Assembly: GCA_022592435.1 (NCBI GenBank)
Contig: JABYQS010000117.1
Coordinates: 1 to 64,000, forward strand
Source of the DNA: Cerioporus squamosus
Lineage: Eukaryota; Basidiomycota; Agaricomycetes; Polyporales; Polyporaceae
Direction of reading: 5' to 3'
DNA length: 64,000 bases
The translations under genes and the position numbers were made by a program. Shown piece after piece: positions 10,798-21,029 of this stretch (positions are counted from its first letter, which is position 1; each line of letters begins with the position of its first letter). The notes beneath the pieces are model-generated. The model had not been told where the DNA came from. It was given only the letters and a program-made list of their open reading frames with translations, and ran no database searches.

Positions 10798-12142
10798 TCA
10801 TGCCCCCATCATCCGGCGACGTTTGCTGGGCGACTCGTCTCCCTGACCCTGGACGCGTCGCTTCCTGGTCCCGACAAGCCTACATAGTACCATGCTCAGT
10901 GAGTTCGTCTCTGTGAGCATGATTGGGGAGTGTGCCCCGCACCTTCGCCCGCCCTGGCCATCTCTCGAATCCCTTCCTTCAGCCGCAAGCTGGGCCAGGT
11001 TTTCCTCACCGACGTAGTATTGCTGGATTACCTTCCGCATCGCCTGGACCTTCTTGAGCTTCTCCACATTCTGTCTTTCTCTCGTCTGCACAATCTTGAT
11101 TGCCCTCCCCAGGTCGTTGATTTCTTTGCGCAATTGCCCTTTCTCGCTCGCAAGCGACTCCAGTTGCAAGAAGATGAACCGCAGTTCCTGCGCGGAAGGG
11201 CGACCGAACCCAGAGTCCTCCTGCTCTGCGTGTACGGAATGGTGACCAAATCCAGAGTGCTCGTCGTGCTTCGTGTTCTTCTCCGCCTCCTTCTCCGTGT
11301 TCTCCTCCGCCTCCTCCGTGTCTTCATTGCCCTTCTCCGCCTCGTCCTCCTCGTATTGCTGCCTCTGCGGTCGCCGCGCTTCAAGGACTGAAGCGCTTCC
11401 TACCGGCACACACAGCGCCGGATCCCACTCCGCCGGGGGAACGAAGTCATGCGAAGTGGGCCTGCCATATTGCAGCAAAGCGGGCCCTGGACGAGACGGG
11501 ATCACGAGATCTCGCGCTGTGTACGACGTCAGCGCTGCATCGGAGCTTCCACCTCAAGCGTGGAACCTACCTGGCGACCCATGCGATGAAGAGCTGCTGG
11601 GCGAGTCCGTCGGAGGCATCACGTCGAAGTTCGCCGGTCGCAGTCGTCCGACGGGGCTGCGGGGAAGCGGGAACATCGTCGGCTTCACAGCGCTAAAGAG
11701 TGCCGCCATCCTCCTGGGCGAGGGTATCTGGAGGTGCTCCTGCTCTTCTGTGTTTTGTTCGACTGCTCTCCTCTGCGATCCAGGTTCTGGTTCTTGGGCT
11801 GCTCCTGCTTGTTCCTCTGCCTCCTTCTCTGCATCTTGGGGTACTTGGACGACTTCCTTTGCAACATCTATCGGCGCCGCGTCCGGAGTTCTGCAAGGTG
11901 ATCAGCCTGGTCGCTCGTATTACGCCTTCCTATCGAACACGCACGGCGAAACCCTGCCATAGAACTTCTTCAGTAAGTTATCGATGAGCTTTGCCTTCTT
12001 GTCGTTCGCTCTGATGCCATGCCTCTGTCGCAGGTCCAGGTCGATCAGTCCAAACCACCCTTGCGCCGGTGAACGACGCCCATACCTTCGCCAGGCTCTG
12101 GATCCTCTTGTATGGCAGCTTCTGCATTGCTGCCCGGTCCAT
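10798..12142 (-). CDS. Second SAP-like motif, coiled-coil nuclear protein (uncharacterised)
   Basis: The start is the ATG at 12142. The first exon encodes MDRAAMQKLPYKRIQSLAK. After a GT-AG intron the next exon gives RHGIRANDKKAKLIDNLLKK, completing an N-terminal SAP-like motif. A further exon is acidic and Gln/Glu-rich (IDVAKEVVQVPQDAEKEAEE, NTEEQEHLQIPSPRR) and ends in PTDSPSSSSSHGSP. The large last part (from about 11514) has an acidic Glu/Lys stretch (DTEEAEENTEKEAEKNTK), then SAQELRFIFLQLESLASEKG and a coiled coil through EINDLGRAIKIVQTRERQNV and EKLKKVQAMRKVIQQYYVGE. It closes with SPSKRRRMMGA at the stop 10798-10800. The order SAP-like, acidic linker, coiled coil, basic tail is the same as in the 2.2-3.7 kb gene. 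Function unknown; a chromatin or spindle role is inference. Confidence 0.75.
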
Positions 12143-13197
12143 ATTTGAATGTGCGAGGTAGGCTGGTGCCCGCAAGACGGAGTGGGCGCGAGGTGAAGAT
12201 GGTCGAGGTGAAAGGAGCAGGCTAGCCGGAGGACGCGCCTTCAGGGCACATGAGCGCCCGAGCCACGAGCCATGTTCGCGAACGCAGCCGCACCAGTGCG
12301 ACTACGGCTCACGTTCTAGGCTGAAGGAAAGAACAGTACAGATTGTCGTTCGCAGACGCGAGGTTGCTACAGACGTGTCAGCCTTGAGTAGGCCCCCGAG
12401 CACAGTGTCCTGCACATTCCACCGGGCCACCCACCCTCGAACTCGCGGGAGTGCTACCCCTTACTCGCACCACATTCTTGAGCCTCTCGACGTTTGTTTC
12501 TATCTCTCTTCTATGCTCAATGTCTTCTCTATCCACTGCTCGTCATGCCAGGACCCGGGACTACTGATCACGATGGAAAATTCTCGAGTAACAGTTACTT
12601 GGCAATATTACAGTACGCTCAGCTCCTCCGAAACTGTTGATAGACGTACGCTGACGCATGTTTTGCCGTGCTACGTAGGTTCCACACGACCAATATGGCA
12701 TTCTTTCGAGTCTCCGTTGTCGCTGTATCCTGGTACGTCGTCTGGCACGCAAGGAGACTCAACACGCATGCTGACGTGTTCCCAGGACGGCCGCACCACA
12801 CTGCGGAACACGGTCACGTTATACGACGCGCCTGCGGAAGGCCGCCCGGGATGTTCGACTGCATACGAGGGCTTCGGTTCCTCGACAATGTGCTCTGGAG
12901 GCGATAAGCCCGCGCTTACTCCCTTATCATACCCGCCCTGATCTTGCCACCTCGCAGTGTACGTTCGTGACCATTCAATATCCTACCACGAAGCAGGCGA
13001 CGGTCCCCGCGTTGAACCCGGACCGACTCGTCTCGTAACTCATGATGGCAGCGGGAACAAGTATGTCCACGGCTGCCTGATGCCGACACGGCCCACTGAT
13101 AACCGCTGTCCCATAAGGTCGCGCGCACTGATATCGCAACGTATAAGAACACGAGCACAGACCGTGGATCCCGCAGGCCCGCGACTCGAGTGCAAAG
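12143..13197. other. Intergenic, no supported gene
   Basis: An open frame of 188 codons (12375-12941, +) lacks family features, and the two strands mirror each other. Contains the upstream region of the amidase gene. Confidence 0.45.
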
Positions 13198-15500
13198 ATG
13201 CTGCTGCTGCGAGCTGCCGCCCTCCTGGCCCTTGTCTTTCAAGCTGGAGGAGCAGCGCAAGTTGCCATCCAAGACTCCGGCCGCACACTGACTCTGGGAG
13301 GCGTGTCGTATTTCGTCCCTCCCTCTCCAGTCTCTGCGCTGCACGACCTGTCCGCGCTGTCCATTGCAGCAAAGAGCGCGTCCAATGGGCTCGTTCCCTT
13401 CTCGATTATCCCAACCTCGAAGTTCGTCTTCGATGGTGGTGCTCTACAAGATACCATCGACGACTGGTCTACCAGAGATGACGTATGGAGCAAGGAATTT
13501 CTAACCGGTATGTCGCGCATCCTGTCAGGTAAACACCCGATGTGCTCATCTCGACCCCCTGTTAGGCATATACATCACGTATAACGGCACGCGCGCCCTT
13601 CCGTCCACGTCACTTCTCTCTGTACAAAAGACCCTCGGGATCAACTTCGTCCTCTTGTCGAAAAGCTACCTCCTCGGCATCGGGCTCACAAAAGCGCTGC
13701 CCGCCGGACCATACTTCTTGGAGCCTGCCTCTGGCAACGTATTCGAGGGCAAGGCATGGATCCTTTCTGATGATCACCACGAGCTCATTCCTTCGCTCTG
13801 CAGCCTTCCGTCTGTACAACGATGAGAACCAGTCTTTTGTCTACGGGACGATTCCCGACGGAAATGGCGGCTTCCAGGTCCTTTCTGCAAAGGTCCCCGG
13901 CGCAGCAACCGAGACCATCGGCGTCCCCTCTCGACTCTACTTCACCGCGACCACTGCGAAGCCTCTCGCGGGCATGCGGCTTGCTGTGAAGGACATCTAC
14001 GACGTCAAGGGTCTCCATACCGGATGCGGGAACCGCGCCTTCTGGCAGCTGTACCCTCCTAAGGAGACCACCGCGCCAGCCATCCAGCGACTGCTCGACG
14101 GCGGCATGGTACTCGTAGGAAAGACGAAGACCTCTCAGTTCGCGAACGGGGAGACCGCCACGGGTGACTGGGTCGACCTACACGCGCCTTACAACCCGCG
14201 GGGCGATGGGTACCAGGACGGCAGCAGTTCGTCCACGGGTTCTGGAACTTCCATGGCCGCCTATCCATGGCTGGACTTCGCCGTCGGCAGCGATACTGGA
14301 GGCTCAATGAGAGGTCCTGCCGGTGCGAACGGCGTCTTTGGGAACAGGCCATCGCATGGAGCCGTCTCGCTCGACGACGTCATGCCATTGTCACCCGAGC
14401 TGGACACGGCGGGCATCTTCTCGCGGGATGCCAAGCTGTGGGCAGCCGCCGGGCACTGGTGGTACCAAAACTTCACATCGGTGAGCGACGCACGCTCACA
14501 GCGCCTCTCGAGACATGCTCATCGCGCTCCAGTTTTCGCAGTTTCCGAAGAAGATCCTCTTTCCAGTCGACTTCTTCGGAAGTAGCTACCTCACGAGCCC
14601 TCCTACCGCAGGCTCCGCCGGAGACACCTTCAACATGTTTATCACCAAGCTCGAAGGCTTCCTGAACACAACCCGTACCGAGATGAGCCTCGCAGCCAGC
14701 TGGAACGCGACGAAGCCGGCAGCGGTGTCTGCCCCCTCTCTGCAGACGCTCTTGTCTACGACGTACGCTGACCTAATCACACTGGACCAGATCGATCTTG
14801 TCGCCGACCCTTTCATCGCCGATTTCGGTGCAGCGAACGGCGGCCGTATGCCGTTCATCGACCCCGCTCCGCTCGCGCGGTGGAGCTACGGTCGCGGACT
14901 CCCTGCTGGGCGGAAGGAAGAGGCACTCGCCAACAAGACAATCTTCATGGAATGGTTCTCCAGCTCGGTCGTACAGTCTGACGCGTCCACCTGCTCGAAC
15001 TCTATCCTCTTGTATCCACAGAGCTCCGGAGGGACGAACTATCGGAATCGCTACATCAGGTGCGCTCTTGAATGCGTCTGAATCGCGGACACGCTTCCTC
15101 ATGGCGGTCGGTAGCGCACCGTCAGCACCGTTAGGATTCTCATCCGGACGCATCTCCGTACATGCTGAAGTGCCCGACATGGTTGTGCCAAGTAAGTGTG
15201 CTGTCATTCTACACGAGCGTGTGCGCTGAAGGTGAGGTGCACCACGCGTGAACAGTTGGCGAAGCGCCGTTCAACTCGACCATCACTGGGCGGACGGAGT
15301 TCCTTCCCGTAACTATCAGTTTTGTTGCCGCGAAAGGCTGCGTGAGTACATATGTTCAACCACGATCCACTGGTACATAGCTTTGCAGAAGCTGATGATC
15401 TTGGTTGGCTTAGGACCTGATGCTATTCAACCTCTTCGCCGCGTTGCAGGAGGCGGGGGTCATTCGACCAGTTGAGACGGGTTCGCGGTTATTCACGTAG
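13198..15500 (+). CDS. Amidase-signature-family protein, probably secreted
   Basis: Hydrolyses amide bonds; the natural substrate is unknown. It starts with a signal-peptide-like [15 protein letters not shown], followed by a roughly 200-residue fungal extension ([23 protein letters not shown]). The amidase domain shows the Lys of the Ser-cis-Ser-Lys triad in [24 protein letters not shown], the Gly/Ser-rich segment [12 protein letters not shown], and the nucleophile motif [33 protein letters not shown] and [12 protein letters not shown] follow, and the C-terminus is [13 protein letters not shown] with the stop at 15498-15500. Introns are short. One at 13749-13803 must be GC-AG to keep frame between GNVFE and FRLYNDEN. 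It is convergent with the Argonaute gene, with only 167 bases between stop codons. Confidence 0.85.
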
Positions 15501-15667
15501 AACTCAATGCGGGTCAAAACAATGTATACATTCATATCCTACGGGTGGATCTGACTGCATGAAGGAGACATCGAAGTTTTCTTGCAGGTCACTAAGTGGT
15601 ACATCAACGGCGTCATGTGGTGCGGAACTGATACAAGTCCGAAGGCGGGTACGACGGTGCTCGACGT

Positions 15668-18600
15668 TCACGAGAAATACATCAGAAAGCGAGTCTGCGC
15701 GTGGACCGCTTTGAAGCCCGAGCGGAATGTCTCCATCTGTCGGTCGGCCTCTGTCGAGGAAAGCTGGGTTGCGGACTCAGAGAGATCGCCCTGGTCGCCA
15801 CCCGGCACGTAGTGCAACTTGGCGCGAGCGCATACAATGTCAGCATCTATCGTGAATGTCAGAAGGGAAATCCGCATGGTATGGCGTGTTGTAGACATGC
15901 TTACAGTATACCGGGGCGGGTATGGAGACAGAACGCGTTGCGCGAGCATAGACGTGGCAGAGAGCATACGAGAGTGCCTGCAGGGCGTCCGGAGTGAAGT
16001 TGTTTTCGTCGTATAACACGTTGTAGTGGGCTGAGCGAGAGGTCGGGCCTGCTGGTGCTTGCCTGCCTCGCTTCAGCGTATAGACGGCGGGAGAGCTTGT
16101 CAGTCAAGGAAGATGACCACTGACAGATGAGATGGTACTTATCCACTGTGACTCTGCAGGTAGAAGTCGAATTCGGTCGGGTGGGTGATATCGCTATCAA
16201 CGATAGTACCTGCAGGACAGTTCCCACTGGGGTCCGCTTCCCTCGCTTCCCTCGGGAAGAAGCGCACATGGTGACGCTTGCCAACCACCAGCATGGTTAT
16301 CTTTGGCTGTATTCCAAGCGTGGTGCATGCAGCTAGTTCGAATATGAGGTTAGCAGCATTTGCATCATTGGTACAAGCACGTACCCTTCAACTGCGGCAG
16401 TTCTGCATCATCACGTTGTGAACACGGATACTCTAGCAAGACAACGTCGACTCGACTTACCTTGCTCGATCACCTTCCTGAACTCTCCTTCGGATACGCC
16501 ATCCCGGTAGAAGATGATCCTTTTGAGGTTGAAGGGCTTCCTTTCCTTACCGGTGCGGTAGCTCTTGTACATGTTCAGCACGTTCTCCGCCATGCTTTGC
16601 AGGTCTTGTATCATCTCGACGCGCCCGGTCTGCACGCGGCACTCTGCGACATACTTCGAAGTGTCGGAGTCCACGCTGCCGACGAGCGACGTGAAGGACG
16701 GGCGGCCCTGTGAACCGGGTGCGGGATGAATGACGTCCGCGCTGAACTCTCCAAGTAAGCTTGCGGGTCACTGCAAAATGCTGGAAGTCACGTACCCTAT
16801 GACGATGGTGGGATTGTGGGGATCCGTTAGCGCAGGGACAGATCGAGCTTCCGGGACCGCGTTGATCCCACCCATCTTGACGTTGATTCTATCAACATGT
16901 AATCAGTACGTTTGCGCATGAACGTCGATGAGCAGTCTCTTACTTGAGGCAGACGTTAGCGTAGTACTGTGGCCTTGCCCGCATGCACTTCGAGCTACTG
17001 AGACATTGTGTGGCCACACCTTGAGTGATATCGCCGAAGCTGAAATTCGAGAGGCGTCTTGTCAGTATGCTGTGCATGGAAGAGCAATGCGACGACGTGC
17101 TGTTTGACTGCGTGGTACATGTCCGCGGATACATCCGGGAGGACAACGACGATGAGTTGGGGACCCCCTTCGTTCCGATTCTTCTGGAAGCACTGAAGGC
17201 CGACCCCGCGAAGTTGCTATGCGGCCCGATGATCAACATACAGTGGATTCTTGCAGACGATGAGTCAAGTGAATGCGTACCTCTGCAATCCTCCCTGAAG
17301 AGTGCTGGTATTCCACAATAGGGTCTCTTTCCTTGACCTGAATGCCTGTGTTGCGTGTAACATCATGAGCACGCAGAATATGCTGACAACGGAAGTTGCA
17401 CGCACCAACAGCTTGGAACATTGAAACGAAACCTGCGACCAGCTCCTGCGCCATCTCCGGCCGATAGCGTTGCTGACGTTCGTATATCACTACGATCCAG
17501 CGCTCGATGGTTGCTGGCTGGTAGAACTTCTTGTCGATTCTGCACAGCAACCCACGTCAATCGCACAGCACGCCGACGGGCTCCGCTGCACCTACAGGTT
17601 CCATTCACCATCTCGTGGTTTCTGAAGTGAACGGTAAGTGGGCTAGACATGCAACAGAACAGTGGGAAGAGTTTACTATCGTGGCCTGCTTGCTGTTGCT
17701 ATGGTACCGCAGAGTCGGCGCATCCAGGACTCGAGCCTGCACAGTCAACGGACCAGCGGTGTCCTCGACGTGCATGCCAAATTGCTGGTCGAATACCTCA
17801 GCATGGTTCCTCACATCTGCGAATGAAAACGATAGACGTACCCGCACATACTCAGACTGCCCGTAGGCAAGCGTCCCGAGCCCCTCGCGGATGCTGTTGA
17901 GGCGATCCGGGGGGCTCTTCGCCGCAAACGAGAGGACGTCCGTGACCTTGTTCGGAGGGACTTGCTTGCGCATGAACTGCCCCTCGGGGATGAAGCAGCA
18001 CTCCATTGGAACCTGCGCCCCAGACGCGAACTGTAGACGCAGTCAGTACCAGAGCCTGAGCAGATACAAGCAATGGAGTTGACAAACCTGGACGCATACA
18101 ACATCGGGATAGCGTACAGTGTAGTTGTGAGCTGTCTGGAAATATTGAGCGACGGTGAGGGTGACACCCTCCCGATTGGTGAAGGACAGTTGGTTGGCGC
18201 CAACGGGAGTGAGTTTCGCCACCGGGCGCGGGTTGCGGGAGGCAGGCCCGGCAGCGGGAGCTCGACCGGGGATCTGCATAAGCACGCGAACTCCAGACAA
18301 GAACCGCTGAAGTCTGAGTAGCTCTCTCCCTGGGAATCCCCGACTCGGTGCGAGGAGGTTGGGATCGCGCTGGCGACCGATGAAGTCCAGCGCAGTGTCG
18401 AGCATGCTCCCGGGCTTGTACATGAACCCGGTGGTGATATCGACGTTGATGAGGAGGCGACTGATCGCGGGGCGCACTGATTGGAAGTATCCGCGCCATA
18501 GGATGATACCACCGCCGATGTCCTTCGTCTCGCGGTTTGTGAAGAACGATCTGACATTGAATGGGTAGTCCAACGAAGGCTGCATCCTGATGACAACGTT

Positions 18601-19723
18601 CAAGGCCTTTTGCGCATCGTCAAGGTCTGTTGCACTGAGAGGACCTTGCAAAGTACTTACTGTGATAGCCGTCAGAACATCGTTATCATGCGACTGCTTC
18701 CCTGCGACGAATCGCCGCAATACCCTGGGGTGAACACCATTCTCAGTGAAGAACACGTCGCGACAATCGGAACCGATGGAGACGTACTCAGTGTTGATGG
18801 TGTTCACGAGGGCCAACTTCACCTTGTACACTCTCGGGCCCCGTCTTCGCTCGCCAGCCTCGCCTTCGGCCTCTGCAGCTTGGGAAGGCGTAGTTGAGTC
18901 TGTCAACGTGAACCTGAACTACACAGCGGATCTTAGCGCAAGATGTCTGGACTTGGTTCAGCGCACAACGTCCACATACCTCCTGCGTATCGGTCGGTCC
19001 AAAAGGAAGCTTCCGCGGAGCGAAGATATTCTTGCGCCCGTCATAGACTACTCGGGGAGTGAAGACATCCGGGGCCACCACGGTCTGGAGTCGCTTGATG
19101 ATTTCCATATTTAGACGTGCTGGAAGCGTTTTATTTGCAGCATCGATGACTGCGACAGTATGGATTGGGTCAGACGATCTATGCACGAAATACAGCGTAG
19201 ACGTACCGACTACACGGGAAGGAGCGAATGATCAATTGGATTAGTCTCTTACGCTGTAGCGGGAAAATGTCGCAAGAGACGTACCATCGTAGTGGTAGAT
19301 GCTGCCCTCCGGTGCTGACGTGACGAAGTGGTTTGTGTAGACGTTGAGAGCGCGGCCGCTCGTGCCAAACGCTGAGCGCTTCACGCCTATGGTGGTGATA
19401 TGGGCACTAGTGTCCGGGAGCGCACGAGTCGTACCCGGTGCTTGAGGCGGTCGAGCAGGGCCCGCACTGATCGCGCTTGTCGTGCGACTGGGCACCGAGG
19501 GCGCACCCGCTCGACCACGACCACGCCCCGGAGGTACTCCTCGGGCACTGGGCGGACCACCACCGATGCCGGGAGGACCACCTCCAGCACCACCGCGACC
19601 CGCAGGAGGACCGGAAGGAGTACTACTCGGAGGACCACCCCGAGGCCCACCTCGGCCTCTACCGCGAGGAGTTCCACGTCCGCGATCTCCAGGAGTGGTG
19701 CCGCTAGGTGCTCGAGGAGGCAT
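15668..19723 (-). CDS. Argonaute (QDE-2-like), RNA-silencing effector
   Basis: Binds small RNAs and slices or silences complementary RNA. The start at 19723 gives an RG/GG-rich, Pro-rich N-terminus ([15 protein letters not shown]). It then shows ArgoN ([29 protein letters not shown]), linker 1 ([22 protein letters not shown]), PAZ ([36 protein letters not shown]), MID ([17 protein letters not shown]) and PIWI ([34 protein letters not shown]). Catalytic positions read across introns: Asp in [16 protein letters not shown], Asp in [11 protein letters not shown], and a final Asp in [18 protein letters not shown]. This is a DEDD-type slicer site, as in many fungal Argonautes (animal AGO2 has His at the last place). 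About 15 or more small introns. The stop is at 15668-15670 after TRFLMYFS. A functional slicer is likely. Confidence 0.92.
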
Positions 19724-20632
19724 GGAGCAAGTAAATTATGAGCCGTTCTGGGTTGTTGGCCGCAGGTAGGAAGGGGAGTGCCACGAGACGGAAGCAGAAG
19801 TCCCTGCTTATATCGAAAGTTGTACTCGTGCTGCGGCAGAGATGTGCTTGCCAGGAACGTGACTCTCCGACGGGGTCGATCGTTCGGTATTGAGTACGCT
19901 GCGGTAAGGGGGACTTGTGGACGATCGAAGTCAGTGGGGTCGCAAACACGAGGCGTTCGTCATCGGATTGATCGCCGAACATTTGCTTCACAAGGTGCGT
20001 TGAAGACGCGATGCTGTTCCACATACAGATTTGTTCATTCGAATGGATGTTATTCCATGTCGTACAAAATTGCTGAGTGGAGGCCCCAAGGAGGTCCTGG
20101 TGATATCTGGGCTCTGCAGTGACGAGGCTGCTGGCGGCGGCGCCTGTATCGCCGCGATCGATATGCACTCAGTATCCTCCACAACCAGACCTGCATCGCA
20201 ACAAAGCAGGTCGTCAGACGTCTAGAGAAACCGACGTATAGATCTGCGACGACGTACTGCATTGCTCAGAGCTCCGGCCTCTGGGGAACATGGTGGTCGA
20301 GAACAAAGCCAGCGATGCGCGTCTAAAATGCCGCTTCCACGTTTCCCGATGCTTCGCCCGCCCTTGAACCATATTTGGTACTCCCCTTCAGAGTTCACGA
20401 CGACAGGACCATGGCTTCCCATCGCTAAAGAACAAACTAGCTGACAAGAAAGCCAAGGTCCCACGGGGGATGCTATAAGTACTGACATGACATATAACTG
20501 AGGGAGCACACAGTAGCTCCTCGCCACGTTCGTTGACCGTTCCACTCGACAAGCTGCCATCGTTCCAGTATCGTATACCGCCGGACGACATATACCATAT
20601 ATCACTTATACCACTACTGCATCCTGACGAAC
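19724..20632. other. Divergent intergenic region between Argonaute and small secreted protein
   Basis: No supported gene. It should hold the promoters of the Argonaute gene (leftward) and the small secreted protein (rightward). A TATA-like stretch, ATATACCATATATCAC, lies at about 20590-20605, some 30-40 bases before the ATG at 20633. Confidence 0.5.
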
Positions 20633-21029
20633 ATGCATCCCGCACACGCTGCCCAGACCCTCACGCTCCTGCTCCTCTCCATTGCTTGTCTCGGTACGTC
20701 TCACTCTATGCCTGGGCCGTTCGACTCATTGATATGAGGGTTGCTTGTTCACGGCCTCCTCCTCTAATGACAGTGGCTGGATCTCCTGCACCTATCGACC
20801 ACCAACAAGCGAATGTCATCGCCGCGAACCGCAACGCGGCGTGCTCAGGGCCTCAAGGATGTCTCGGGGTGAGCACTGACAAAGCGAGCAGTCATTCGAG
20901 CCAGCACTAACCCTACGTCTACAGGCCAACGGCACCGTCGCTGTAGAGACAACGTCTGGTGCATCGCGATCCGTAGCAGTGTCCACGGGAGCCCTCGCGG
21001 CCGCGGTTGCACTGGCGGGTCTTTTGTAA
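20633..21029 (+). CDS. Small secreted / GPI-anchor-like protein, 86 aa
   Basis: Three exons (20633-20693, 20774-20868, 20925-21029) joined by GT-AG introns give 87 codons including TAA. The N-terminus (TLTLLLLSIACL) is a signal peptide. The short mature part has two Cys (NAACSGPQGCLG). The C-terminus is small-residue-rich, then hydrophobic and ends at once (STGALAAAVALAGLL), which resembles a GPI-attachment signal. I do not recognise the family. Such mini-proteins are common on fungal walls, and some act as effectors or wall components, but no specific role can be claimed. Confidence 0.7.
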
